Assembly (NCBI GenBank): GCA_030247885.1
Contig: JAPDRO010000007.1
Location: 1,264,101 to 1,328,100, forward strand
Source of the DNA: Taxawa tesnikishii (nom. ined.)
Lineage: Eukaryota; Ascomycota; Dothideomycetes; Dothideales
Direction: 5' to 3'
Length of the DNA: 64,000 nt
Shown: piece after piece, positions 23,689 through 36,600 of the stretch
Numbering within the stretch: position 1 is the first letter of the stretch
Layout: every line of letters begins with the position of its first letter
The notes under the pieces: model-generated
Seen by the model: only the letters and a program-made list of their open reading frames with translations
What the model was told of the DNA's origin: nothing
Databases searched by the model: none
Translations under genes and position numbers: made by a program

Positions 23689-26378
23689 CTACCAATGCCT
23701 GACAACATAAAGCACGCCTTCGCCTTCCAACCCCTTCAACAAAGCAGCAACTTTCTTCTTCTTCCAGCCCTCCCTGGCCGCAATCTCCTCCAACGCCCGC
23801 TTGCCATCGAGATACTTCAGCAACAAGCTCCAGTGCTCCCGTAGCTCCTGGTCCTCGAATCCTTTGCCCACTTCTGCCAGCCAGCGGCTCTCTTCCTCAT
23901 TGGCCTCGTGCGGCGATAGAACGACGCTCTGCTCGAACGCCGCAGTGAGATTCGCGTTGCCGGCGCCGTTCGGTTGAGGATCCAGCCCCGGCCCGTTGTG
24001 GAGCACGGAGATGGCGTCGTCGTCGACTGCTCCTCCTGCGTTTGCTGCACCAGTGCTCGCACCGTTCAGCGGCATGGACGGCGGACTCGACGGCCCCGCA
24101 TTGTCGACCGCGCTCAGCGGGGACGGGCGCAGCGCGGGACTGGGCGCGGTCAGCGGAATGGCTGTGCGCCCCGAACTCGCGCTTCCGGCATCGCTCGACG
24201 GCTTCGGCGGCGGTGGGCTCAGCAGACCCGTCAACCTGGGGCTCGCGATGACGGAGGATTTCCTTCGTCCGCTGCTGGCGTCGCTGGCGTTGTCGTTTCC
24301 GCCGATGGCAATCTCGTCGCTGCCGGCTGCGAGGCTGCGGCGGACGGAAGCCGCGGGCGCGGCATCGCTGCCTACGCTGCCTTTCTCTCTGCGCTGAGCC
24401 CCGCGCGCTAGTTTGACTTTCTCGCGTTTCATGTCGGCCGCGCAGCGCGCGATGTCTGGCGCCACTTTGACCCAGGCGAATGTGCGAAGTTGCGTCACCC
24501 AGCCGCCGCGGAGCAGCCAGGCGAGCATGTCGAGGTAGACTTGCTTGTGGTCGTGACTCGGGATGTGGCGGCCGTAGGGACGGGGCTCACCGGACAATAA
24601 CTGCAGCATCTTGGGGAGGGAGGGAGAGCGCTGAAGGATCGGCCGAATGCGGGGATCGCTTGGGCGAGCTGGCGCATGTCGGCGTTGGGGGAGACGATGT
24701 AGGTGTCGCGGATGTGAAGGGGAGGGATGGCACGGGCGCGACGCCAGTAAATGAGGTGCCGGGCTAGGAACTGCATGTCGGAGAGGGAGAGTTGGATCCG
24801 CAAGGAGAGTTTCTGGAGGGACTTTGTGGGCTTGATTTCCCGGATGAAGTAGGCAAGCGGTCCTGCTAGCTCTTTAGCATCCGATTCGATCTCCTTGAGT
24901 AAGGTCTCCTTGTCTTCGAGGAGCAGAAGGGCGGCGTGCGGCGACAGAGCTGTGTCCGACTCATCGTCCACGATCATCGAGGCGGTCGTTAACCACAAAC
25001 CCGGCATCTGTGGCTCGCACGGAGTTGGAACATAAGGTGTGGAGATTGCCTGGGGGATCTGCAAAGACGTGTTGAAGGAAGAATTAACGTCGACATGAGC
25101 GATCTTGGACGCGGATATGCTGGTGTATACCGTAGCCAGAGACTTTGCTAGCAGCGATTCGGTGATGATCTTTGGCCAGAGAACGGACATCGGAGTTTCT
25201 GCGACCACTCAGTCAGAAACACGCCACCCTTGCTTCACCACTCGAAGATCAACATACTGTTCTCTTTGCCCTGGGATACCATGGCCAATATTTGCTTCGC
25301 CTGCTTCCATACGTATCCGGATCTGGCTTGCTCATACTTGAGTGCTTTGGAAAGTTTTTGACCACGTTGTCGTACATCTCCTGGATCCTGATATGGTACT
25401 CCAACGCGGGTGGGTTCATGACAAAAACGACGTTGAACATGGTCATCTCCTCGGCGTCATTACTCGATGCACTTTTCGCCTCAGAGTTGACTTCGGATAT
25501 GCCGCCTTGCGAGCTGTAACTCTGCGAGACGGGATTGGGGTCGAGCATTGCATCCAGGCTCATGATGTTTGTTCCCTTCGCCTCCGGCTCATCTTTCTGC
25601 GGCTGTGTGCTTGGGCTTTCCGTGACGTCCTCGTGCAAGATAGTCTCCTCGTGCATGCCGTTCTCTCCCCCTCTTCCTCTCCCTCGCCATCACTATCATT
25701 ACCTTCCCTATCTCCCTTCTTCCACCTCCTCTTCCTCCACCTCCCATCCTCTCTCACAAAAACCGGATAGCCAAGAAACACCATATCATCCAACTGGACC
25801 TCGAACCTTTTCTTCGCCAAGCCCCTAGGCGGACAGAGCCATTTCTCGAGCCCTTCCACAGAATACCCCAACACGCGTTCCCACTCAGGCCTCTCCTCCT
25901 CTTTCGCCCTACCATCAGGGTCCCCTTCGTTCCCACTCCCACTCCGCTCCCGCCCTGAACCACTCAGGTCAAGCACGGAAGAAGCCAACAGCTCATCCTC
26001 CTCCTCTTCCTCATCCTCTGGCCCATCTTCCCTCAGCGTCTGCGTCGTCACAGTTCCCGTACTCCTCCCTTTGCTGGCCGCCGTAATCGCCGTCCTGATC
26101 GTGCCAGCATCTGTCCTTGCGCCAGTGCTTCCCCTACTCCCGATGGCAGTGACGTTCTGACCGGATCTTGTGTCTGACGAGAGGACCGTGCCCGTTTCGG
26201 TGCTCGAGTCAGAATCAGTGTCTGAGTCGGAGGTGTGCGAGTGCCAGGCGCTGGAGGGAGGATCCGGCACCGGAGATGATGGGTAGTGGAAGACGGAACG
26301 TGGGCCGCTGCGCGTGCGGATGACAAGTAGTAGAGCGACCAAAGAGGGGTTAGGTGGGAGGGTGGGTACTGTAGGCAT
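23689..26378 (-). CDS. NPR3: Nitrogen permease regulator 3 homologue (three frameshifts)
   Basis: Subunit of the SEACIT/GATOR1 complex that restrains TORC1 when amino acids are short. Exons 26378-25258 and 25198-23689 (59-nt intron) give about 877 residues. The N-terminus (LVALLLVIRTRSGPRSVFHY) is the Npr3 longin-type start, followed by an acidic Ser-rich insert. The middle (LQKLSLRIQLSLSDMQFLAR, HLIYWRRARAIPPLH) and the C-terminal winged-helix block (YLDGKRALEEIAAREGWKKK) are also Npr3-like. Frameshifts lie at the C run 25667-25671, the T run 25355-25359 and within 24611-24630; one added base at each rejoins the conserved blocks. It converges on an amino-acid permease gene. Confidence 0.9.
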
Positions 26379-26685
26379 TGGTGTGTGCTTAAACGACTAG
26401 CGCGGACATTGTACTCTGGTGGGAAGATATGGTGTAAATATAAGGTATGAAGTTGCTTGGCGGATCACATGTCAAAAGCGAAAGTAGCAGTTGTAGATAC
26501 GAAGATAGCTCGAGTAAAATGGCTCATCTCAGCCTGTTGGTATCATGTGGCATGCACTTGGGTTAAATCGAGCAGAAACCGTCTTGAAATTGTCTCTAGA
26601 TCTGTATGCCTGGTCACAATATCCGTCGCAAATTGGTCCGCATGCACTGTTTAATATACAAAAGTAGATCGCTTTCCCCACACTC

Positions 26686-27879
26686 CTACGCGTCTCCACG
26701 CATCTTCCTGAAAAAGTCCATGACACCCGTGAAAACAACGAGCAGAATACCACCACCGGGACCGAGACGGAGCACCTTGGGGATGAAACCCTTGTAGAGG
26801 GCGCCGAAGCCTTCTTCCTTCATGACGGTGCCAACGGCAGGCCAGGCCCAGTTGTACTTGGGCACAGTTCCGGCGATCTTCGGGGAGTTTTGTATCCTAC
26901 TCTTGACGACGTCCATAGGAGTGTTCAGAATTGTACCCACGGTACCACCAATTGCACCACTGGTCAGGTCATTCAAAATCTGAGCCTTCTTTGTCTCGGC
27001 CTTGGGCAGCAACGACCTAACCTGGAAAATACAGCCAAAGTATCCGGCGTTCCACAGCACGTGTCGCCAGATGGTGCTTTCCAGACCCTGGTATAGCGTG
27101 AGCGGACCCTCCGTCCGGATGATCTTTTGCACGCAGTCGATCATGCCGTTGTACTTGCTCGCTTGTGCCTTGTCTTGCAGCCGGATCTTGACGAGTTCGA
27201 ATGGTACGACGACGAAAGCTTCGGTTGCGCCGGCAGTTGCGCCAGTCAGCACGGAGAGCGATTGATTCATTTTGGCTACGCCGAACATGTTGCGGTAGAC
27301 CTTGCCCCACTCGTCATTCGCTGCGAATTTGGTGGCTCTGTAGGTTGGTCAGTCAGAATCGCGATGTGTACGCGGTTGATGGGGTGCATACCTCTTTGGG
27401 GCCTCCATGAGGATCGGTGCGTTGATACCACGGTACAGACGTCCGAAACTGGACCGTGTGAGCAGTACATCCCAGGTTCCCAGGACCAAGCATTCACATA
27501 CCCTTCATTCTTGATGATCTTCCTGAAGCAATCTACCATGCTGTTGTAGCGTTCCTCACCGATCTCCTTTCCAGTCTGCAGCTGCCTGTATGCAAAGTTA
27601 CCACACGCGTCCCCATGATTCGATTGCGATGAGGGTTTGGGCCTACACTCTGGTCTTGACCACGTCCAGTGGATACATGACCAAGATCTGAACAACACAT
27701 TGTTAGACCTTGTAGTCTCACAGCAGTACCATTGGTAGCCATTGGGCCATGCGCACCTCAGAAACACCGGCCACCGCACCTGACAGCTAATGAGTAAGAC
27801 ATTCCACTGTGACTCGGGCGCGCATCGACATACCGGCGGCGAACTGGTAGACGAATGGGAGCGGCTTGTCTGTCGACAT
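26686..27879 (-). CDS. ODC1: Mitochondrial 2-oxodicarboxylate carrier
   Basis: Inner-membrane carrier exchanging 2-oxoadipate and 2-oxoglutarate, linking cytosolic lysine metabolism to mitochondria. Six exons read from the right: 27879-27834, 27779-27757, 27687-27647, 27585-27502, 27448-27392 and 27337-26686, giving exactly 300 residues. Three mitochondrial-carrier signatures are present: YPLDVVKTRVQ, VPFELVKIRLQ and TPMDVVKSRIQ. FAAGAVAGVSEILVMYPLD at the N-terminus and SALRIL-free KMRGDA at the C-terminus match the ODC group. All five introns are 53-69 nt with canonical ends. No frameshift. The ODC assignment is by motif similarity; closely related carriers cannot be fully excluded. Confidence 0.88.
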
Positions 27880-28385
27880 CTTGATGCGTTGTCCGAAGCG
27901 GTGGTAAAGCGGTGGAGAGTAGAGTGGAAAGCAGCGCGCGTTGAGTCGAGAATGATGACTGATAGACTCCGTCAGTGAGTTCGCGGGCACTCGAGTGGAT
28001 TGAGAACCATCAACACACCTGCTACGAATGCACAAGCCGTGCGATAGCAAGGATCAGAAAGACACGGTCGGAAAGCGAAGGAATGGGACCAGGACTGGGT
28101 ATCTGTTTCGGTGAATATCAACTATCAACTGTTTCTCCACGATATCGGCAGCATGGCTCTGGGCCGTGCTTTTGGGGCCGGAATCGCAAAGCCCGAAGGA
28201 AGCTCGCGCGAGTCATGCCACAGCCACAGCGCGTCCGGGACACGCTAACTTATCGCATATCAAGGGTTCGCGTCCCAGCAGTCGTAGCAGTCGCGTCGTT
28301 CTTCACTTCCCTCGTACTCTTCCACACCACGCGCATACTGCTGTATGAGACGTTCGGACATCAGTCGTTGTGCTTGCTTGCCTCC
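27880..28385. promoter_or_regulatory. Divergent promoter region, ODC carrier / DNA2
   Basis: 506 bases between two divergent start codons. No specific binding site is recognised. Confidence 0.6.
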
Positions 28386-31300
28386 ATGTCTATACGTCAG
28401 AAATCCTTCTTCGATCAGGATCATCGTCCAAAGGTACTATACCAGCCCTCGTTGCGCCACCCGTATCTGACTCGGACACGTACAGGCAAAATCGAACTGG
28501 CAGAAAGCTCGCAGCTATCCAGATGGGCGCCCAACAATAACCGAATCTGCAATCAAGGTGGCTCCAAGATCCCCGATCAAGGCTTCAACCCAGACAAGGT
28601 CCAAACTCGAGGCATTCCATTTCGTCGAGGGAACATCGGGCAGCCAAGAGCAAAACAAGGAAAATGCTAGGGTCGCGCAGAGGGGTGCCTTGAGTGAGCC
28701 TGAGAACAAGCAAGGACCCGCGAATGAGACGACGGACACAAGCATGGAGAAGACGCCTGTGCTGGCCCAATCGAAGACGTGTCCTCCCTCTACACCTGGC
28801 ATGAGACTTCCGTTGGCGGACTTGGTAGGTAACGCTGAGGAGCTGGGACGGAGGCCACTACCGAAAGAACAATCGCCAGAGGAGCACATTGGTTGGATTC
28901 CGAACAGCTCCAACTCAGTCTTCACACCGGGTCAACGGAGGAAACGTACCGTTAGCTCTTCACCAACGACTTCATCCCAGCAGGAGACATCGACGCATCT
29001 TTGTGCCAAAGAGCCTTTGGACCTGCAAAACTTGCAACAGTCATTGAAGACGCCGCATGCAGACCCTGCAGCAGACCTTTGGAGTCGGTATGCCACCGGG
29101 AGAAATGCTGACGAAACACCACTCGGGATAAAGATGCCGAATTTCGCACATTTGATCAACGACTCATCACCGCATGCTGTACCTCGCACTCCCGGTGGAA
29201 GCGTCAACGGTCTACGGCGGTGGCAAAGCTGTGGCTTAGAGTGGCCAACGTCGAATGCCAAACGAAGGAGAACGAATGGTGTTTTCAGAGATCACCAGGA
29301 CGATGTCTTTGTGGATGAGCGACAAGCAGCCACGGAGCTACCCAAGCAGACCTCGAGAGTGGGTATGCTGGTCGACAAAGTTCAAGAAACTCTTGCCCAG
29401 CCTGCTTCAAGACTGAAACATGATTGTCCTTCGAGTTCATCTCCTTTCCCCGAAAAGGGAGATTTGATGGGTGGTATTGGGGTTTCCCCGTTACGACGAC
29501 GACCGAAAACAGCGGAAGCCGATCCTGAATCTCGGGTCTCTAGCCAGAACGGGATCGGTCCACCCCAACGATCGTTTTCTTCGGATGAATTCGGTGATGA
29601 TGAGATTGATATGGATGCCATTGACAACCCCAACAATCTTGGTGGACACCCAGCTCCTGTTGACATGACTAGCAAGGGCCATGATGAGGCGAATGGCCAA
29701 TATCAAGAGAACTTGAGCCATCAGGATCAGAGGCATGTTGATTCTGTGAGACGGCTTGACACTATTGATGAGGATTCGGACGAGTTTGGAGATGACCTGG
29801 ATATCACTGCTGAAGATCTGGAGAACGCCGTTCCGCTCTTCGACACCAGATCTGATATCCCACAACAGCCAAATAATTCTTCCTACAACAACCACGGAAC
29901 AACAGAACCTCATTTGCCTGTCGTGCAACAACCTGTCACGAACGCATTTGCTAGATTTGATTTACCGGATGAGCTTGCGGATGATTCGGAGGATGAATTT
30001 GGCGGCTCAGACCTCGATGACGAGCAATTTGCTGCGGCGGAGATTGCGGCAACGCAGGCCTACCAAACATGTTCTGCAACTCAAAACCCTGTACGTATAT
30101 CGAGTTTACCACGGAAGTAGGGTAGCTAAGTTGTACAAGCCATCAAAAGATCTCGTGCAATCCAACGTTATCTTGTGAAAGAGGTGATTGTAGGCCAATA
30201 TACCGATGAAAGAGGTAGGGTGACGGACGAAAAGGTATAGTCTTTACTTTCGTGCAAGTACAAGTCCCTCTTACGTGATGAGTTGCTAACAATGTGTAAA
30301 GGTTCTACTGGTCGAGGACGAAAACACACATCTCAACAAAGCCATCACTCTTCGCCAATCATGGTTCGACACTCATTGTACATCCGGGAATTACGTGCAT
30401 GTCGTCGGCCAATTTACAAGAACAGGTCAGATTACTATCAATGACGCCGATAACTCGATCATCGTCCACCCTGATCATCTCATATCTGCGACCACGGTAG
30501 CTGACTCATTCGACTGTATGCGGAAAGCTGTCTTACAAAATCGAGTGAAAGCGACTAGTCAGACCAGCAAACCTTTGGTTTACGGTACCGTTCTCCACGA
30601 GATTTTCCAAGAAGCGATGAAAGCCAACAGATGGGACGATGAATGGCTTGGCGGAGTGGTAGAGTCGATCGTGTTGAAGCACATTGAGTTGTTCTTCGAA
30701 CTCGGACTCACCAACACTAACGGAGCGCTGGAAGAACTGAAAGGCAAGATACCGGAGATGCGAGCTTGGGCATCTGCGTTTGTCAAACCGAAGCCTGGCG
30801 TAAGTATACGGCGCTTGTTCAACGAGCGAACACTGACTGTCTTCTAGCCCGACGCGCTTGTCGATGACCGTAACGGGTCCAAAATTAAGCTCAGCATCAC
30901 CAAGCTGCTTGACGTTGAAGAGCACGTCTGGTCCCCCACCTTCGGCTTGAAGGGTAACATCGATGCCACTGTTGAGGTTTTGATGGAGGACGAGCAAGGT
31001 GAAAGAATACTGGCCGTTCCGTTCGAGGTGAAGACTGGAAGAAATTCCACCAATGCTTCTCACCGGGCGCAGACAGCTCTGTATACATTGCTGCTTTCGG
31101 ACAGATACGGTGCGTCTCTACGAAGGAATCCTGTTATCTCTTCAGCCGCTAACGCACTGCAGATGTTGATGTCGTTTATGGGGTTCTCTACTATCTGGAG
31201 TCATCCTCCATGACCCGCATTCCGGCCATCCGCAACGAGCTGCGACACATGGTTATGCAGCGGAACGAGCTGGCTTCTTATGTACGAGAACGCCTGCAGC

Positions 31301-33764
31301 TTCCTCCCATGCTACAAAACCCGTTCAAGTGTGGTCGGTGCTATGCCAGAACGTCTTGTTTCCTGTACCACAAGTTATCCGAGGACGGCACCACCGAATC
31401 TGCAGGTGTGAAGGAGAAATTCAACGAGATCGTCGGCAAGCTCAAGCCCGACCATCATGTCTTTTTCAAGAAGTGGGATGACCTGTTGACCAAAGAGGAG
31501 TCCGAATTACTGAAGTTCCGGCGTGAACTCTGGACGATGCTCAGCTATGAGCGTGAAAAACTCGGGCGCTGCTTTTCAGAAGTCATTATCGAGCCAGGCT
31601 CCGCGCAGGAACAAAAGATGCGCAAAAGATCAACCGCTTCACATACACACTTATCAAGAAAGAACCAGCACCAGGTTTCTCGTTCACAGAGAGCCAAATC
31701 ACTCTCGGAGAGCCCATCGTCATCTCGAGCGAGAAGGGTCATTTTGCTCTTGCCAACGGATACATCACTAGGGTGTCCGCCAGACGTATCAGCGTAGCCG
31801 TAGATCGCCGACTGCACAACGCTAGGAGGAAACAGGCGGGCTTCAACTCGCAGACCAGCCAAGTGTTTACCGGAATCATGGAAGTGGGCAAGGAAGACCA
31901 TCAAGAGGAGATTGTGGCCGCGACCGACTCAGTGAAGGAAGAGGAAACCGTGTACCGGCTCGACAAAGATGAGTTCAGTAACGGCATGGCTACAGTCCGC
32001 AACAACTTGCTCGCCATCATGGATGATTGCGTCTACCGCTCGTACGAGCTGCGACGTCTCATCGTGGAGAACTGCGCACCAGCCTTCAAGCCGAGTCCCA
32101 CCGCTTACACGCTGTCGGGGCCAGCAAGCCAGCTGCAGGTGAACGCTGACCAACGCGCAGCAATCGACAAAGTCATGTCCGCGCAGGACTATGCGCTCGT
32201 GCTTGGAATGCCTGGTACGGGCAAGACGACCACAATTGCACACATCATCCGCGCGCTTGTCGCGAACGGCAAGAGCGTGCTGCTCACTTCATACACGCAC
32301 ACCGCGGTCGACAACATCCTGCTCAAACTCCGAGAAGACAACATCTCCATCCTGCGGCTCGGCGTTCTTGCCAAAATCCATCCGGAAGTCCAGGCTTTTG
32401 CGGGCTTGGCTGCTGTTCCGAAGACTAGTATCGAAGAGCTTGAGGACACCTACATGAGGCCGCAGGTGGTGGCGACCACCTGTCTGGGAATCACGCACCA
32501 GCTCTTCCAACGTCGAGTCTTTGATTACTGCATCGTGGATGAGGCGTCGCAGATCACGCTTCCCGTTTGTCTGGGACCCATACGAATGGCCAGGACGTTC
32601 GTGCTGGTAGGAGACCACTACCAATTACCACCTCTTGTGCAGAACCGCGAAGCACAGGAGGGCGGGCTGGACGTGAGCTTGTTCAAGCTGCTCTCGGACC
32701 GACAACCCGAAAGCGTGGTCAATCTGGAACACCAATACCGCATGTGCGAGGACGTTATGCTGCTATCGAACACGCTCATCTACTCGGGACGACTCAAATG
32801 TGGCAACGACGCCGTAGCCAAGCGCGTGCTTCGCGTACCCGACCCCGAAGGCCTGCAGCGTCTGCACGTCGCGATGCCCTCATCCCACCCGCAACTCGTA
32901 TCCACACTTTCAAACGCCTGCTCGAGTGCGAGGGACGCAACCTGCTGGCTGTCCACCCTCCTCACCCCAGCCCGCCGCGTCGTCTTTGCAAATACCGACA
33001 CCCTCTCCCCAGCCGCTCGGGAGACCCTTTCCGGCTCCCGCATCACGAACGCGGTCGAAGTCACCTTAACCACAACCCTCGTCCTCGGTCTACTGGCCCA
33101 GGGCGTTCCCGCCCGCGACATCGGCGTCATAACCTTCTACCGTAGCCAACTCGCACTCCTGCGCGCCGCGCTGAAAACCCCCACTCTCACGCCTGCGGAG
33201 CCGGCGCCGCCGCCGCCGGCGAGGTGGAGTTGCACACGGCCGATAAGTTTCAAGGACGGGACAAGGAAATCATCATCGTGTCGTGCGTGCGCAGTAACGA
33301 GGCGGGGAACGTGGGCGACTTGCTCAAGGACTGGAGGCGCGTGAATGTGGCGCTGACGCGCGCGAGGAGCAAGCTCATCGTGCTCGGGAGCAAGGCCACA
33401 TTGTCACACAACGAGCTGCTGGATAGGTTTGTCCGGCTCGTGGATGAGAAGAAGTGGAGTGTGGATTTGCCATCCTCTGCGGCCGAGGACCATGTCGGCG
33501 TTTTCGCGGACATGCCGACACAAACGCAGAGGACGCCGGCGAAGGAGGGGCTAGTCCTGCCAGGAAGAACAGGGGAGTCCTAGGAAAGTTCTGGGTGAGG
33601 GCGTGGGGGTGGGCAATCGGAGTCCCATTGGGAAGGGCGGAAAGATGAAGAGTCCGCTGAAGCGTGCGAGGATGGGTTCGAAGGTGCTGGTGGGGAAAAC
33701 GAGGGCGAATCCGATCTTGTTGGATATTGTCAACGAAGCGCTCGGGACGGAGTTCGTGGAATAA
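28386..33764 (+). CDS. DNA2: DNA2 replication helicase/nuclease (four frameshifts)
   Basis: Processes Okazaki flaps and resects DNA ends. Six exons: 28386-28433, 28486-30094, 30140-30234, 30302-30799, 30848-31109 and 31163-33764, about 1705 residues. The start MSIRQKSFFDQDHRPK is the conserved fungal N-terminus. The RecB-type nuclease carries VPFEVKTGR, and the cysteines of CMRKAVLQ and CGRCYARTSC are the iron-sulfur ligands. Helicase motifs: GMPGTGKTTT, SYTHTAVDN, VDEASQI, GDHYQLPP, LEHQYRM, ADKFQGRDKE and VALTRARSK. Frameshifts: A run 31613-31616, within 33180-33222, G run 33547-33550 and G run 33605-33609. Reading through the last two extends the C-terminus to ANPILLDIVNEALG, a block typical of fungal Dna2. 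The donor at 30095 is my least certain junction. Confidence 0.94.
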
Positions 33765-34139
33765 GTGAAGGGTTGCGTGAGCAGTAGGATAAGAACCTCA
33801 GTATATTGGGCGCACCCCAACCACGTGTCTGGACCGAATGAAATGAACCAATTAGGCCTCCGACATTGCTCGCGCAAGGAAAACTGTAGATGTGATAACT
33901 ATTGAAGGAAAAGCATTAGATCCATATGGATGGGAATAGGAAAAATCTTCGTCCCCGATCACCATCTACAACCTCGGTTGGGCATGTCTGGACACAACAA
34001 GAGAGAATGAAAGAAGGGAGAAAAGGAAGACAAAAGAAGGGAAAGGAAAATCTTAACGGTATTGAATGAAAGGCGGGAATCATTTGCAGGGCAGAAATAA
34101 AAGCAGAACATCGACCTGTCTTGCCGGAAGGCGAGAGCA
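33765..34139. other. Region between convergent DNA2 and the acidic protein gene
   Basis: 375 bases, purine-rich around 34000-34060. No gene. Confidence 0.6.
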
Positions 34140-35002
34140 CTAGAAAATCCCTTCTTGATCGTCGTCCTCTTGATCTTCCTCATCTTCCTCGTCCTCGTCT
34201 TCGTCTTCGTCTTCCTCTTCGTCATCCGCCATATGTTCAATTTCCCGGAAGACCTGGACGTATGCAGCCGGTGCACGGAGACGTTCAAGGCGGTCAGTGA
34301 TCCCGTCGATCTGGTCCTCGAAAAGGCGAACATCGTCGGCATTGATGATAATTCTAAGAACCCCGACAGCGAAAAGGGGGTCCAGGTTGGCAGGCGGGTT
34401 GCCAATGAGCTGAAGATACAAATTGTTGTGCTCCGGCCGGTTGACGTAGTTGGGAGCCCGCCACCGTGCTGTGGCATACACATCGATGTTGTACTCCAAG
34501 ACGCGCGTGATGACACTGAGAAGGATGCGACAGACGTGTTGCCGGATATTGTCGGGGACGCGTCGTTCCGGATATCGACTAAGGAAGATGTTGACTTGCT
34601 CGACCAGTCCGCGTAGCGTTGCGGCGGCCTGGATAGGGTTCATATTGCCTTCGCCGCTGAGGCGGAATCGTTCGAATGACGCGAACACTGCTTCAACTTG
34701 CTGGCGAATGGCCTCGAGAAATCTGATGGTCCATCAGTCAGTCTTGACTCGTAACAATCAGTCGTATTGGCTGAGTGGGAAACAAGTGCAAGACATGTGA
34801 AATGGCCTGTGTGTACGGCTGTACACACTGGCTCCTCATTTGTAGGTCTTGGACGGATAACATGAATAGGGATTATATATGAGAATGACCACTCACCTCA
34901 AGATCCGGCTTGCGCTCGGGTTGTTGGTGACATTTCGGCTGCCATCCTTCTCGTAAAATCCTTCCGTCAAGGGCACGGTGTATAAGTCAGATGCCAATCG
35001 AG
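34140..35002 (-). CDS. Conserved-looking hypothetical protein with acidic tail (5' end open)
   Basis: Two exons are well supported: 35002-34897 (LASDLYTVPLTEGFYEKDGS) and 34722-34140, joined by a GTGAGT...CATCAG intron of 174 nt. The product continues FLEAIRQQVEAVFASFERF, then a helical domain with RVPDNIRQHVCRILLSVITR, and ends in an Asp/Glu run of about 25 residues followed by DQEGIF. At least one more 5' exon probably lies to the right (35003-35160), but its donor does not fit a GT. No family is recognised. An acidic tail of this kind is common in nuclear or histone/ribosome-associated proteins, which is only a hint. Confidence 0.55.
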
Positions 35003-36600
35003 CTGAGTACACAAGAGTATAGGGAAGTCAGAGCAACAGCGGTCGAAGGAAAGCTACTTATCCTTCAACAAGAAACCTTGCCGCACCACCAGCCTGGTGC
35101 CGGTGTATGCGCTCGGTAGACGTCGTCTATAGAGAAGCAGCACTCCGATGCAGTGGTTGAGCATTGTACAGAGCGTTCACCGCCAACGAAATCTGCTGAG
35201 CAAACAAGACACGGCCCTCGCAGCCCTTGTCAATGAAGAGTAGGTGCCATGTTGGTGACGGCGAAACAGGCTTCATACACCGACAGAGCGGGCTTGACAC
35301 CATCGACCACGGAGTGCGTGTTGGTCGCGGGATGGTTCACGGGTTTGTGTGGAATAGTTCATGCGCAGAGATGCCTGCGCCACAAGTTGGTCTTTCGATG
35401 AGGAGAGGAACCGAGCACCTCGCAAGCAGTCACCTCAGGCAGCCTTCTGGTCTGGAGTCAGAAGACAGCATGTGTGGCACAGCTTGCACGTCCAAGCGAG
35501 CCTTAGTCTGGAGATGGACCAGTATAAGGCGGATTGACGGCAGCCCACCATTTGATGCGGGAGACGATGGCTTGCTGTGCCTCACGCGGTAATGCCGTAC
35601 ACAGTGCGATGGCAGTTGCGACTGCCCGTTCTCCACGGCGTGCAATCGTGCCATACCGTGGCACGGTCCCGTAGAGCACCGAGAGACAATGGCGGCTCCG
35701 TGATACCCACATGCCTGTGTTGTCGCGTGGTCTGGCGAAAGAAGTGCTGTCGGCTTGACGGACGAGGTTCAGCCGAGCCAAAGTGGAGATAGAAGCGAGG
35801 CTGAGGGCAGCGCTCTCCCGCCAAGACCAAGCAACCGACACCGATGCTGATGATAGCGACTTCGGACAGCGACTTCGGACAGCATTTCAGGCCGTTCCTC
35901 ACCAACAAACGACCCCTTCGACCAACGCAGACCGCCGACAACGTCTGCAGCGCCGCAAAGCACAACACCAACATCAATTGCGGAGCCTCTGCGGCATGGA
36001 AGTGTGCCTCTCAACTCCCCACCTATGACGAGCAGCCATCTAGCCGCCCAGGGCGGAACCGTGATTTCGTCAGCCGCCATCTACCCGTCTCACTCATCCA
36101 GGACCTCGAAGCCTCGTGGCTGCTATTCCTAGCCGCCACAGTTGCGAGGCTTCTGCCACTTGGGCATGGCCAGAAGCTTTAGGCCAACACTCGTGACGCT
36201 TCTGCCGGGATCTAAAGCCCAAAGCCGATGGAACATTGTCAGGTTCGTTGGTTGATGATGCTAGCGACAGTGTCCGTGGTACCAAGAGAAAGCACACCGT
36301 ACTCCAAGAAATGCACAGAGAAGCAAACATGCAGTCTATCGCCGATTGAACACCCTCGAGCAAAACCACGCAAAACCCAGGATCCGTGATCCAATGTACC
36401 TAATAAACGTGGTATCGAACGCCAGACAAGACTGCTCCTTACAGCTTGCGATGCATATACATTATCCGTTGTCGGCCTTAGAATGCCGAGCTCTCTTCAT
36501 CAGCCTGAACTGTCATTGAGGCGCAAGCCTGCACCGCGGAGGGATCAGCATCCTGCTACACCCACGGGAAAGGCAGTTACTCACATGGTGCAGGTGTCCT
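35003..36600. other. 1.6-kb stretch without a firm gene
   Basis: It may contain the missing first exon of the acidic-protein gene. A 13-bp direct duplication (agcgacttcggac) lies at about 35858-35884. A plus-strand open segment at 35760-36028 (EARLRAALSRQDQ) has no start codon and no recognised domain. Confidence 0.4.

Noticed and set aside
28245-28290. tRNA T-arm-like string (gggttcgcgtccc)
   Set aside because: The arms do not pair as a 5-bp T stem and no D or anticodon arm can be folded upstream.
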